This document shows, in pieces, positions 26,516 to 34,914 of a stretch of DNA of 64,000 nucleotides. The stretch spans positions 1,302,001 through 1,366,000 of the forward strand of contig NZ_CP062163.1 of NCBI RefSeq assembly GCF_014844095.1, in the 5' to 3' direction. The DNA is from Brevibacillus sp. JNUCC-41. GTDB taxonomy: Bacteria > Bacillota > Bacilli > Bacillales > DSM-1321. Positions within the stretch are counted from its first letter, which is position 1; each line of letters starts with the position of its first letter. The notes beneath the pieces were generated by a model that did not search any database, was not told the origin of the DNA, and was given only the letters and a program-made list of their open reading frames with translations. The position numbers were made by a program, and so were the translations under genes.

Positions 26516-27859
26516 ATGTCAAAACAAGATCAATGGACTTCAAAACTTGGGTTCATCCTAGCAGCCGCGGGATCCGCTATTGGATTAGGCGCCATCTGGA
26601 AGCTCCCATATATGACTGGGGCAAATGGCGGAGGGGCCTTCTTCCTGCTCTTCATTTTATTCACCATACTTATCGGTGCACCGATATTAATAGCGGAATT
26701 CACGATTGGCCGCAATGCACAGAAAGATGCCATTAGCGCATATAAACATATCGCCCCTGGAAAGCCTTGGGCGTTGATTGGATATGGCGGTGTCGTCGCT
26801 TCAATCATTCTTCTTTCCTTCTTCAGTGTTGTCGGAGGCTGGATCATCTCGTATTTAGCAAGAAGCTTTACAGGTTCTCTCTCAAACTTGACGCAAGAAG
26901 AATATGGGAACTTCTTCAATACGATAATCAGTAATCCATATGAAACGGTTATCGCTCAGTTATTATTCATGGTCTTTACCATTTGGGTCGTGCAAGGCGG
27001 GGTTTCCAAGGGAATTGAAAAGGCTAATAAATATATGATGCCTTCCTTGTTCATCCTTTTCATCATTCTTCTTATCCGTTCCTTGACTCTGAATGGAGCG
27101 ATGGAGGGTGTTAAATTCTTCTTGAAGCCGGACTTTTCCGCATTAACAGGGGAAACGATCCTATTGGCACTTGGCCAATCCTTCTTTGCACTAAGTGTCG
27201 GTGTTTCCGTGATGGTAACCTACGCATCCTATTTAAGTAAAAAAGAAGATATTACAAAATCGGCCTTTTCGGTAGTCGGACTGAATATCTTCATTTCCTT
27301 GCTGGCAGGTTTGGTCATCTTCCCGGCTGTTTTCGCACTGGGTTTCAGCCCTTCAAGCGGGCCTGGACTGGTTTTTGTCGTGTTGCCTGCCGTATTCAAT
27401 GAAATGGCGCTTGGCGGGATCTTCATGTTCATTTTCTTCATATTATTATTATTTGCCACCCTTACGACGGCATTCTCCATTCTCGAAATCACCGTTGCAG
27501 CCATGATCAAGGGTGATGCTGCAAAGCGGAAGAAGGCTTCTTGGATAGCTGGTATCACCGTTTTCCTGATTGGGATTCCTAGTGCATTATCATTTGGGGT
27601 GCTTTCGGATGTGAAGATTTTCAATTTATCCATATTCGATTTCGCTGATTATCTGACAAGCAATATCGCGCTGCCAGTCGGTGCCTTGTTCATATCTCTT
27701 TTCATCGGCTATCAAATGAAAAGGATCGAGGTACAAAAGGAGTTCGAATCTGGCGCTGATTCCGGCCGATCACTTTTTAAACTTTGGTATTTCCTGATTC
27801 GCTACGTCGTGCCGATCATGATCATACTCGTATTCCTTAAGTCCACTAGTCTCATTTAA
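26516..27859 (+). CDS. Sodium-dependent transporter (neurotransmitter:sodium symporter family)
   Basis: The 447-residue membrane protein belongs to the SNF/NSS family. The first helix reads KLGFILAAAGSAIGLGAIWK with the unwound GSAIGLGA sodium/substrate site, followed by NGGGAFFLLFILF and the helix 3/6 segments LGQSFFALSVGVSVMVTYAS. It has about eleven membrane segments, typical of bacterial members, which import amino acids with sodium. The substrate is not predictable. It interrupts the yugI-alaT order known from B. subtilis and ends at its own terminator. Confidence 0.93.
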   Translation: MSKQDQWTSKLGFILAAAGSAIGLGAIWKLPYMTGANGGGAFFLLFILFTILIGAPILIAEFTIGRNAQKDAISAYKHIAPGKPWALIGYGGVVASIILLSFFSVVGGWIISYLARSFTGSLSNLTQEEYGNFFNTIISNPYETVIAQLLFMVFTIWVVQGGVSKGIEKANKYMMPSLFILFIILLIRSLTLNGAMEGVKFFLKPDFSALTGETILLALGQSFFALSVGVSVMVTYASYLSKKEDITKSAFSVVGLNIFISLLAGLVIFPAVFALGFSPSSGPGLVFVVLPAVFNEMALGGIFMFIFFILLLFATLTTAFSILEITVAAMIKGDAAKRKKASWIAGITVFLIGIPSALSFGVLSDVKIFNLSIFDFADYLTSNIALPVGALFISLFIGYQMKRIEVQKEFESGADSGRSLFKLWYFLIRYVVPIMIILVFLKSTSLI

Positions 27860-27866
27860 CATCCGA

Positions 27867-27903
27867 CGTGCCGTTTCGATATTTCTCGATGCGGCATTTT
27901 TTT
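27867..27903 (+). terminator. Terminator of the sodium-dependent transporter gene
   Basis: GTGCCG..TCGA and CGAtGCGGCAT form an interrupted stem followed by a T run. Confidence 0.75.
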
Positions 27904-27999
27904 CACAAAACCTACATATTCCGTGACTTTCCTTAAGTAATAATATGGTAAAATAATGACAAGAAGAAAATATATTTCCTGAAAAAGGAGTGTCTGACT

Positions 28000-28353
28000 A
28001 TGTCAAATATCGCGAAGAATATCCGGCAATACCGAGAAAATCACAACCTCACTCAACAGGAACTTGCTTTGAAATTACGAATGGGCACGAAGAAGATAGA
28101 AATGTATGAATCGGGTGAATCGATTCCAGATACACAAACCATTCTACGGCTTTCCACCGTTCTTGACATTCCTGCTTCAGAATTCCTGAAGGATGCCCAA
28201 ACTGGGAACGCTGCTGGTATCGACGAGGACATAAAAAAACTGATTGAAGAAATCGGAACAAAAAAAGCGGAGCTCATTCTAAGAACAGCCAAGGACTTTA
28301 GTGAAGACCAAATTCTGAATGTTATGCATACTTTATATAATACACAAGCTTAA
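28000..28353 (+). CDS. XRE-type helix-turn-helix transcriptional regulator
   Basis: The 117-residue protein has an N-terminal Cro/C1-type DNA-binding domain (about residues 3-60): NIRQYRENHNLTQQELALKL, MGTKKIEMYESGESIPDTQT and LSTVLDIPASEFL. The C-terminal half is a short helical region (IDEDIKKLIEEIGTKKAELI) probably used for dimerisation or ligand sensing. AAAAAGGAGTG precedes the start. It is not part of the B. subtilis yug block; its targets are unknown, though inverted repeats just downstream of its stop could be of interest. Confidence 0.9.
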   Translation: MSNIAKNIRQYRENHNLTQQELALKLRMGTKKIEMYESGESIPDTQTILRLSTVLDIPASEFLKDAQTGNAAGIDEDIKKLIEEIGTKKAELILRTAKDFSEDQILNVMHTLYNTQA

Positions 28354-28365
28354 TTCAAAAAAAGG

Positions 28366-28430
28366 TCATAGTATGTGTATTTTTTTCCAGGGTACTGGAT
28401 ATACTATGATTAACACTTTCTATGTTAATC
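28366..28430. repeat. Two overlapping inverted repeats
   Basis: TCATAGTAT (28366-28374) pairs with ATACTATGA (28401-28409), and GATTAACA (28408-28415) pairs with TGTTAATC (28423-28430). Neither has a proper terminator T tract; they may be operators or mutually exclusive hairpins. Confidence 0.5.
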
Positions 28431-28468
28431 CATTAGATTAACTCTTTTTTCTAATTCCCCCTATGGAA

Positions 28469-28510
28469 AGGGATCCGGCTGCTTGGAACGGCCGGATCCC
28501 TATTTTTTTG
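28469..28510 (+). terminator. Terminator
   Basis: GGGATCCGGC and GCCGGATCCC form a 10-bp stem followed by TATTTTTTT on the plus strand. It sits between the XRE gene and convergent alaT; the T tract favours plus-strand termination. Confidence 0.75.
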
Positions 28511-28513
28511 CTT

Positions 28514-29683
28514 TTATTTGCAATGTTTCTTCATGAAACGTTCCATCCTTCTAAGCGCTTCTTGAAGCTGTTCCATCGAGGATGCATAGGAACAGCGGAT
28601 ATGACCTTCGCCGCTTTCCCCAAATACATCACCCGGCACAACGGCTACAAGTTCTTCCGTCAGAAGTTTTTCAGCAAATTCCATTGAAGTCATTCCCGTT
28701 TTCTCGATTGAAGGAAATGCGTAAAAAGCCCCGCCAGGATTATGGCAATTCAGCCCCATATCGTTAAATGATTTCACGATATAATTTCGCCTTCTTCGAT
28801 AACTTCGGCGCATTTCCTCCACATCCTGCATTCCGTGCTTTAAAGCTTCCAATGCAGCATGCTGCGCAATGGTCGGCGCACACATCATCGCATATTGATG
28901 AAGCTTAAGCATCGCTTCGGAAATTTCCTTAGGTGCACAAACGAACCCAAGACGCCATCCAGTCATCGCAAACCCTTTCGAAAACCCATTGATGACAATT
29001 GTCCGCTCAAGCATGCCGTCAATGGCAGCAAAAGAAGTGAATGTCTCATCATAAGCAAGTTCTGCATAGATTTCATCGGAAATCACCAGCAAGTCATGCT
29101 TTTTAACGATGTCAGCAAGCATCACTAATTCTTCCTGCCCAAGTTGGGTTCCCGTCGGGTTATTCGGCGAACAGATTAATACAGCCTTCGTTTTAGGTGT
29201 GATCGCCGCCTCGAGTTGTTGGGGAGTCAATTTAAAATCATCTTCCTTGGATGTTTGGACCGTGACCGGTATTCCACCTGCCATGGTCACAAGCGGTGCA
29301 TAGGCGACGAAACACGGTTCGACGACAATGACTTCTTCACCCGGATTCAAGATTGTCCTCAGGGCAATATCGAGGGCTTGGCTTGCTCCGACCGTGACGA
29401 TGATTTGATCCTCCGGTCTATACGAAACATGGAACTGCTTCTCCATATACCCGCTGATTTCCGACCTTAATTCATATAATCCGGCATTGGCCGTATAAGA
29501 GGTATACCCTTCCTCCAAGGAGTTGATCGCCGCTTCCCTTACTGCCCAAGATGTAACGAAATCCGGTTCACCCACACCAAGGGAGACGACCCCTTCCAAA
29601 TTGGCAGCCAAGTCGAAAAAACGGCGGATGCCTGATGGTTTAATCTCTGCAACCGTTTTTGAAACATAACTCGTTTTAATCAT
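28514..29683 (-). CDS. alaT: Alanine aminotransferase AlaT (YugH), PLP class I
   Basis: The 389-residue protein is a fold-type I aminotransferase. Visible are VVSLGVGEPDFVT near the N-terminus, SPNNPTGTQL, the aspartate in VISDEIYAELAY, and the PLP lysine in NGFSKGFAMTGWRLGF. In B. subtilis YugH was identified as the alanine transaminase AlaT, working with the regulator encoded just upstream. Here the same pair overlaps by four bases (ATGA type), so both are expressed from one operon. Reaction: pyruvate plus glutamate to alanine plus 2-oxoglutarate. Confidence 0.9.
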   Translation of the reverse strand: MIKTSYVSKTVAEIKPSGIRRFFDLAANLEGVVSLGVGEPDFVTSWAVREAAINSLEEGYTSYTANAGLYELRSEISGYMEKQFHVSYRPEDQIIVTVGASQALDIALRTILNPGEEVIVVEPCFVAYAPLVTMAGGIPVTVQTSKEDDFKLTPQQLEAAITPKTKAVLICSPNNPTGTQLGQEELVMLADIVKKHDLLVISDEIYAELAYDETFTSFAAIDGMLERTIVINGFSKGFAMTGWRLGFVCAPKEISEAMLKLHQYAMMCAPTIAQHAALEALKHGMQDVEEMRRSYRRRRNYIVKSFNDMGLNCHNPGGAFYAFPSIEKTGMTSMEFAEKLLTEELVAVVPGDVFGESGEGHIRCSYASSMEQLQEALRRMERFMKKHCK

Positions 29684-30180
29684 GGTGACACCACTATCCG
29701 CTTATCTTCTTCAGTTTGCTCGAAAATAGTGCCATCATGCTTATATTTTTTCATAATGAAGTGAGTCGTCGTAGAAATGACGGAATCCAGTGTCGAAAGC
29801 TTTTCCGAAACAAAGCTTGCCACTTCGTTCATCGAACGTCCTTCGACAATGACCGAAAGATCATAAGCCCCAGACATTAAATAAACGGACTGGACTTCTT
29901 TGAATTTATAAATCCTTTTTGCGACCTCATCGAAACCGACGCCGCGCTTAGGAGTGACTTTTACATCGATCATAGCTGTGACACCATGGTATTCATCCAC
30001 TTTAGCCCAGTTAATGACTGTTAAATAACGGACAATGACCCGCATATCTTCTAATTTCTTCAATGTGATTTCAATGTCCGATTCTGATTGATCGGTCATT
30101 TTAGCCAAATCCTTCATATCAATCCGGCTGTTACTTTCAATGATTCTCAAGACTTCCAATTCCTCTTCATTCAAGTGCAT
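29680..30180 (-). CDS. alaR: Lrp/AsnC family transcriptional regulator AlaR (YugG)
   Basis: The 166-residue protein has an N-terminal winged helix (about residues 1-60; LNEEELEVLRIIESNSRIDM and TDQSESDIEITLKKLEDM). A C-terminal RAM/AsnC effector domain follows (about 70-150; TAMIDVKVTPKRG, SVYLMSGAYDLSVIVEGR). It corresponds to YugG/AlaR, the activator of the alanine operon alaRT in B. subtilis; binding of alanine is likely. It overlaps alaT by four bases. AAAGGGGGG lies upstream of the start. Confidence 0.92.
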   Translation of the reverse strand: MHLNEEELEVLRIIESNSRIDMKDLAKMTDQSESDIEITLKKLEDMRVIVRYLTVINWAKVDEYHGVTAMIDVKVTPKRGVGFDEVAKRIYKFKEVQSVYLMSGAYDLSVIVEGRSMNEVASFVSEKLSTLDSVISTTTHFIMKKYKHDGTIFEQTEEDKRIVVSP

Positions 30181-30484
30181 TGGAAAACCCCCCTTTTGGA
30201 ATTCACTAATTTAGATGTGATGGTTTGGCTGGCAGATAGTCTCACGTATTACCTTATTAGACTTTTTTAAAAACCTATATGACAATATAATTTAATAAGT
30301 CCTATTCTGTCAGGATAAACTTACACTATTATATCAAAATTGGTTGGTGACCTGTTATAGTAATTGTCTTTTTTCATCGTTATTATTACAATTACTGTTA
30401 TGCAACAGTATTAAAGGACCTTTTTTGGAATATCCAGGAAAACATGGATTTTTATCATGGACCAATTACGGAGGAGGAGCTTTT
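30181..30484. other. Divergent promoter region of alaR and yugF
   Basis: Just over 300 AT-rich bases. On the minus strand CTGACA-N17-TTATAT (near 30267-30313) is a candidate alaR promoter. No T-box or other structured leader is recognisable. Confidence 0.4.
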
Positions 30485-31357
30485 ATGGAAAGTCATACAA
30501 TCAAAGGCGTCGAACAGGTGGGCAATATGGATATCTATTTTGAATATGACCGAATCGACGATTCCCTACCCACCCTTGTCCTGCTTCATGGATTTTTGTC
30601 GTCGAGCTTCAGTTTCCGTAAATTAGTGCCCTATTTAATCAAGGAATACAATGTGATTTCCATAGACCTCCCGCCATTCGGGCAAAGCGGAAAAGATTAT
30701 CGATATACATATTCATTCCGGAACATCGCTAAATCAGTCGTTATGTTCTTAGAAGGAAAAGACATCAGGAAATTCAGCACCATCGGCCATTCCATGGGCG
30801 GGCAGATTTCCCTGCAGCTCATCAAATCGTATCCTCATCTTGTCGACCATGCCATTCTTCTTGCCGGTTCAGGCTATCAGCCCAGCTATTCGGAGAAAAT
30901 GAAGATGGTCAGTTACCTGCCCTTCTTTTCATTCGGGATAAAACGGCATCTACAAAAATCAGGTATCGAAAAGAATTTGAAAAATGTCGTCCACGACCCG
31001 GCAATGATTGACGATGAAATGCGGCAGGGATACCTAGGTCCCTTCATAAAGAAGCATGATATTTTCCGGGCATTGGGGAGGATGCTTCGAGACAAGGAAG
31101 TCGATTTATTGAAGGATGACCTTAGTGATATCCATACACCATGCCTGCTTATTTGGGGAAGGCATGATCGAGTTGTGCCATTGAATATTGGCCAAAGGCT
31201 CCATGAAGACCTGCCTAATTCCAAGCTTGTTGTCCTTGAGGAATCCGGGCACCTTCTTCCAGAGGAGAAACCGGAAGAAGTGTATCAATTAATTAAAGGG
31301 TTCATTGGAGTGGCCACCCCAACGACTCACGAGTATATCGCCGAAATTCACGAGTAA
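30485..31357 (+). CDS. yugF: Alpha/beta hydrolase (YugF)
   Basis: The ATG at 30485 follows GGAGGAGC and gives 290 residues; 47 upstream in-frame codons are not needed. It is a single-domain alpha/beta hydrolase: oxyanion region LVLLHGFLSSSFSF, nucleophile elbow TIGHSMGGQISL with the catalytic Ser, Asp in LLIWGRHDRVVPL and His in LEESGHLLPEEKPEEV. This is the pattern of YugF in the same position in B. subtilis. Substrate unknown. Its last ten codons are encoded by the first units of a 21-bp tandem repeat that also supplies the stop codon. Confidence 0.9.
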   Translation: MESHTIKGVEQVGNMDIYFEYDRIDDSLPTLVLLHGFLSSSFSFRKLVPYLIKEYNVISIDLPPFGQSGKDYRYTYSFRNIAKSVVMFLEGKDIRKFSTIGHSMGGQISLQLIKSYPHLVDHAILLAGSGYQPSYSEKMKMVSYLPFFSFGIKRHLQKSGIEKNLKNVVHDPAMIDDEMRQGYLGPFIKKHDIFRALGRMLRDKEVDLLKDDLSDIHTPCLLIWGRHDRVVPLNIGQRLHEDLPNSKLVVLEESGHLLPEEKPEEVYQLIKGFIGVATPTTHEYIAEIHE

Positions 31358-31486
31358 ATCGTGCAAACTCTCGAGTAAATCGCCGAAACTCACGAGTAAA
31401 TTGCACAAATTTACGAGTAGATCGCGCAAATTCACGATTATACTGCACAAATTGCGATTATACTGCACAAACTACGAGTATAGAGC
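31321..31486. repeat. Tandem repeat of about 21 bp, eight copies
   Basis: Units such as CTCACGAGTAAATCGCCGAAA recur at 21-base spacing (anchor positions 31327, 31348, 31369, 31390, 31411, 31432) and then at about 20 bases for two decayed units. The array starts inside the 3' end of yugF and runs to the yugE terminator. The TAA in the second unit is the yugF stop codon. Confidence 0.9.
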
Positions 31487-31498
31487 AAAAAAAACCTA

Positions 31499-31530
31499 AA
31501 AAAGGTGCCCCTGATGGGTACACCCTTTTT
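31499..31530 (-). terminator. Terminator of yugE
   Basis: AAAAGGTGCCC and GGGTACACCCTTTT form a stem with one mismatch just after the yugE stop codon. Confidence 0.7.
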
Positions 31531-31535
31531 CACCT

Positions 31536-31796
31536 TTAGATCGAGCAGCTGGCATCATTTTTTATGATGAGCAGCTGTTGTGCAACTTCAAGGCACTTTT
31601 CCATCTGAACGGATTCATCGAACGAGAACTCGTAAATGGATTTTATTTTTTCCGCCAGTTCCTTTGGTTCATCTATATCCCGGATTGCTACGACCGTATC
31701 TGCAATTTCCGGCTCATAAAGATCCCATCCTATCTTGAATGGATCCCATTCTTGCAATACGGCAACCAACGCTAGATTCATTTGCTGTGTATCCAT
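31536..31796 (-). CDS. yugE: DUF1871 family protein (YugE)
   Basis: The 86-residue helical cytoplasmic protein shows LALVAVLQEWDPFKIGWDLY and EPEIADTVVAIRDIDEPKEL, features of the DUF1871 family represented by YugE of B. subtilis in this same neighbourhood. Function unknown. It has its own terminator and is divergent from patB. Confidence 0.88.
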   Translation of the reverse strand: MDTQQMNLALVAVLQEWDPFKIGWDLYEPEIADTVVAIRDIDEPKELAEKIKSIYEFSFDESVQMEKCLEVAQQLLIIKNDASCSI

Positions 31797-31897
31797 TTAA
31801 TCATCACCTGCTCAATATTTTCAAAGAACATGATTTCATAGTATCATAACAACAAGCTTTTCGCGAAATGACAAATTTTTATTCGGTGGTGGATATT

Positions 31898-33073
31898 TTG
31901 AACAAGTCAATATTCGAAGAACAAATAAACAGGGAAAATTCAGGGTCTGCAAAATGGGATAAAAACTCGCTCACATCATTATATGGTCGCGAAGATGTTC
32001 TTCCGATGTGGGTTGCCGATATGGACTTCCCATCTCCTGAGGGCATTCAAAAGGCATTGATGGAACGTTTGAACCATCCAATTTTCGGCTATACGGTCCC
32101 TTCTGAAACGGTTTTCACTGAAATTCAAAGCTGGCTTAAAGACCGGCATTCCTGGCAAATCGATAAAGAGTGGATTTCATTTAGCTCTGGCGTCGTTTCT
32201 GCAATCGGTACAACGATCCAAGCATTCACGAACCCGGGCGATAAAATATTGTTACAATCTCCAGTCTATACCCCATTTTTTGATATGATCAAAAATAATG
32301 ACCGGGTGGTGGTCAATAGTCCCCTTATCATGGAAGAGGACCGCTTCGAGATTGATTTCACCGATTTTGAGGACAAGCTGAAAAGCGGAGTGAAACTATT
32401 CCTTTTTTGCAGTCCGCATAACCCGGGCGGACGCGTTTGGACTAAGGGCGAACTGTTACGAATCGGGGAGTTATGTGCAAAATATAATGTAGTCATCGTC
32501 AGTGATGAGATACATGCTGACTTATTCCATAAAACATCAAGGCATTATCCGATCGGCTCGCTTTCAAAAAATTTGGCGGACATAACCGTTACATTGATGG
32601 CGCCAAGCAAAACATTCAATATTGCCGGCATTCAGGCTTCATTCCTGATCGCCAGTAATGAAAAATTGCAGAAGCAACTACAAAAGGCGCAAACGAAACT
32701 GGCCTTCCATGGTCTTAACATCTTTGCCTTAACAGCAATGGAAGCCGCTTATCGAGAGGGCCTGGAATGGCTTGAAGAAATGATTGGCTACATTGAGGAA
32801 AATATTAAAGTGGCAGAGGAATTCATTGCTGCCGAAATTCCTTCACTGCATGTCATGCATCCGGAAGCTTCTTACCTTTTATGGATTGACTGCCGTGACC
32901 TTGGATTGACCGACAAGGAAATCAAGGATCGACTGATCCATCAAGGGAAGCTCGCATTGGAACCTGGTTCAAAATATGGACCTGGTGGGGAAGGTTTCGT
33001 CCGAATGAATCTCGGTTGTTCACGCAGCGTCCTGATGGAAGGGCTAAACCGTTTGAAATTGGCGTTTTCATAA
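31898..33073 (+). CDS. patB: Cystathionine beta-lyase/aminotransferase PatB (MalY family)
   Basis: The TTG at 31898 lies five bases after GGTGGTGG; an ATG ten codons upstream has no ribosome binding site. The ~391-residue PLP enzyme starts with the MalY/PatB signature SAKWDKNSL and LPMWVADMDFPSPEGIQKAL. It continues with FCSPHNPGGRVWTKGEL, VVSDEIHADLF and the PLP lysine in APSKTFNIAGIQ. PatB cleaves cystathionine to homocysteine, pyruvate and ammonia in methionine synthesis. The neighbourhood (yugE-patB) matches B. subtilis, but kinB, which should follow, does not. Confidence 0.92.
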   Translation: MNKSIFEEQINRENSGSAKWDKNSLTSLYGREDVLPMWVADMDFPSPEGIQKALMERLNHPIFGYTVPSETVFTEIQSWLKDRHSWQIDKEWISFSSGVVSAIGTTIQAFTNPGDKILLQSPVYTPFFDMIKNNDRVVVNSPLIMEEDRFEIDFTDFEDKLKSGVKLFLFCSPHNPGGRVWTKGELLRIGELCAKYNVVIVSDEIHADLFHKTSRHYPIGSLSKNLADITVTLMAPSKTFNIAGIQASFLIASNEKLQKQLQKAQTKLAFHGLNIFALTAMEAAYREGLEWLEEMIGYIEENIKVAEEFIAAEIPSLHVMHPEASYLLWIDCRDLGLTDKEIKDRLIHQGKLALEPGSKYGPGGEGFVRMNLGCSRSVLMEGLNRLKLAFS

Positions 33074-33075
33074 AT

Positions 33076-33115
33076 AAAAAGAAGAACCAGGATTAGAATC
33101 CTGGTTCTTCTTTTT
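33076..33115. terminator. Bidirectional terminator between patB and yteA
   Basis: AAAAAGAAGAACCAGGATT and AATCCTGGTTCTTCTTTTT form a long, nearly perfect stem with A and T tracts on both sides. Confidence 0.9.
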
Positions 33116-33870
33116 CAATCTTTCTCTTCATCGACATAAGGATCATGCTCATATCGTGGCAAATCCCCAAACGAGGTTTGAATATTTTCTTCAAAAAGTT
33201 CTTCCTTCAATTCTTGATATTGGGAGTTTGGATAAACCGTTATCTCTTTACCGTATAGATCCACACCAACAAAGTTTTCATAATTTTCGACATATCCGAT
33301 ATTTTCTTCGGACTCGACATACATATCTTCATAATCGTTTGGCGGATTTACAAAATCGGAAGGCGATTCAGATGTTCCATAACTGGCAACATCCTGCCAT
33401 GAATCCTCCGCATCGTATGCTACCGATTCGTGACGGTCATCATAATCGAATTTTCCAAATGGGGGTCCCAGCACTTCCTCTTCCACCGGCCGATTGTCCG
33501 AAGTTTCCTGTGATGGGGTATGCTCGACACAATAAGTAGTGGTAGGGATGGCATTCAAACGTTCAAGAGGTATTTCCTTTGAACAAACCTCACACTTTCC
33601 ATAATCACCTGCCTCGATGGCGGAAAGCGCTCGTTCAATATCCCTTATTTCATCGCGGTCATGCTCGGAAAGGGCCAAATCCTTTTCCCGTTCATATAAC
33701 TCGGTTCCTTCATCTCCGGGATGATTATCGTAACTCGATAACTCACCTGTCGAATCCTCCAAGCTTCTTCTTAAATCGTAGTTGCCTGAATCATTTAACC
33801 GCTCTTCCAACTCTTGCTTCGATTGCTGCAATTGCTGTTGAAATTCTTTAAGCTGCTGATTGGATAGCAT
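33115..33870 (-). CDS. yteA: YteA family sporulation protein, DksA/TraR-type zinc finger
   Basis: The ATG at 33870 follows AAAGGATG; upstream codons are unsupported. The ~251-residue protein has an N-terminal coiled coil rich in Gln/Glu (LKEFQQQLQQSKQELEERL), then a DksA-type region with AIEAGDYGKCEVCSKEIPLE and TTYCVEH. Only three Cys plus one His are present as zinc ligands, as in YteA relatives. A long acidic tail (about 140-251) rich in Asp, Glu, Tyr and Ser follows, typical of the yteA sporulation protein family. The role is unknown; DksA relatives bind RNA polymerase. It is divergent from the Mn catalase gene. Confidence 0.88.
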   Translation of the reverse strand: MLSNQQLKEFQQQLQQSKQELEERLNDSGNYDLRRSLEDSTGELSSYDNHPGDEGTELYEREKDLALSEHDRDEIRDIERALSAIEAGDYGKCEVCSKEIPLERLNAIPTTTYCVEHTPSQETSDNRPVEEEVLGPPFGKFDYDDRHESVAYDAEDSWQDVASYGTSESPSDFVNPPNDYEDMYVESEENIGYVENYENFVGVDLYGKEITVYPNSQYQELKEELFEENIQTSFGDLPRYEHDPYVDEEKD

Positions 33871-33946
33871 GTGCAACATCCTTTCAAAATCGTTCTTCCC
33901 TCTAGTATTTCTCTCTTCCCGCCATTCCATAAAGGTACTTTTTACC

Positions 33947-33990
33947 TTAGGAATAATTTAATTCAGATAACAGAAGCTAACTTAGGAATA
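33947..33990. promoter_or_regulatory. Direct repeat TTAGGAATA before Mn catalase
   Basis: TTAGGAATA occurs at 33947-33955 and 33982-33990, 35 bases apart on the same strand, in the divergent yteA/catalase region. It may be a regulator binding site or a promoter element. Confidence 0.35.
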
Positions 33991-34014
33991 TTAACTTCAA
34001 GGAGGGCTTTTCAA

Positions 34015-34872
34015 TTGTATTTCTATAAAGAAGACTTAATCAATATGATCGTTCCCGATAAGCCTGATCCGAATGCAGCAAAAGTACTTCAGGAAGCGCT
34101 TGGAGGACAATTCGGCGAAATGCGGACGATGATGCAGTATTCTTTCCAAAGCGCAAACTTCCGCGGCAAGGCTAAACAATATCGTGATTTACTCCGTGGA
34201 GTTTTCTTGGAGGAACTTAGCCACATTGAACTTGTCCAATCAACCATCAACCAGCTGCTGAATGGTGCTGGCGGGAATATGCCTGGAGATTCCGCTACCG
34301 ATGGCGCCCCACTGGATGAAGTCATCAAAGGCGGCGCAAACCCCCATCACTTCATCATCGGTGCGAAAGCATCCCTGCCCGTCGATGCTGGCGGCAATCC
34401 ATGGAATGGATCATGGGTTTATGATCATGGTAATCTTGTGGCTAACCTTTTGAACAATGTCATGCTTGAATCCACAGGGGTCCTGCAAAAGTCCAGGATT
34501 TATGAAATGAGTTCCAATAAATCCATGCGCGAAACACTGGCATTTTTAATGGTGCGCGACAATGCCCACCAAAATGCATTTGCCAAGGCATTAGAAACGC
34601 TTGGGGTTGACTGGGGAAAAATCTTCCCTGTACCTAATTATGATTTGAACAAATATCCTGAATGCCGCAAATATGTGGATTTAGGCTACCATAATGCACA
34701 ATTCAATTTCAGGCTGGACCAAACACGAATCGGCGAGATTTTCAAAGGGGAGACACCAAGCCGAAATGGCGGAAACCTTGCTGTTACCGATCCGCCAAAA
34801 GGATTCCCTGTCCCTGAAATGCCGGATATGCCAAATGAACATAGCCCTGGCTTGAGTGATTTGAACAAATAA
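34015..34872 (+). CDS. Manganese catalase family protein
   Basis: The start is TTG at 34015, seven bases after AAGGAGG. The 285-residue protein is a ferritin-like dimanganese catalase: GGQFGEMRTMMQYSFQSANF (ligand Glu35), FLEELSHIELVQ (Glu67, His70) and RDNAHQNAF with the second Glu/His set further on. Length and sequence match the YdbD/YjqC group of B. subtilis; it also resembles spore-coat CotJC. It should break down hydrogen peroxide. The neighbour encodes a sporulation protein, so a role in spores or late stationary phase is plausible. Confidence 0.93.
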   Translation: MYFYKEDLINMIVPDKPDPNAAKVLQEALGGQFGEMRTMMQYSFQSANFRGKAKQYRDLLRGVFLEELSHIELVQSTINQLLNGAGGNMPGDSATDGAPLDEVIKGGANPHHFIIGAKASLPVDAGGNPWNGSWVYDHGNLVANLLNNVMLESTGVLQKSRIYEMSSNKSMRETLAFLMVRDNAHQNAFAKALETLGVDWGKIFPVPNYDLNKYPECRKYVDLGYHNAQFNFRLDQTRIGEIFKGETPSRNGGNLAVTDPPKGFPVPEMPDMPNEHSPGLSDLNK

Positions 34873-34914
34873 AAAAGAAGGCGGACACATCATTCCGTGT
34901 TCGCCTCCTTTTTT
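34871..34914. terminator. Bidirectional terminator
   Basis: AAAAAAGAAGGCGGACAC and GTGTTCGCCTCCTTTTTT form a stem with minor mismatches between convergent genes. Confidence 0.87.

Noticed and set aside
30181..30484. T-box or alanine riboswitch before alaR
   Set aside because: No specifier or antiterminator consensus and no terminator hairpin in the leader; regulation is better explained by AlaR itself.
31321..31486. Possible CRISPR array
   Set aside because: The units are contiguous 21-mers without spacers of unique sequence and there are no cas genes; it is a simple tandem repeat.
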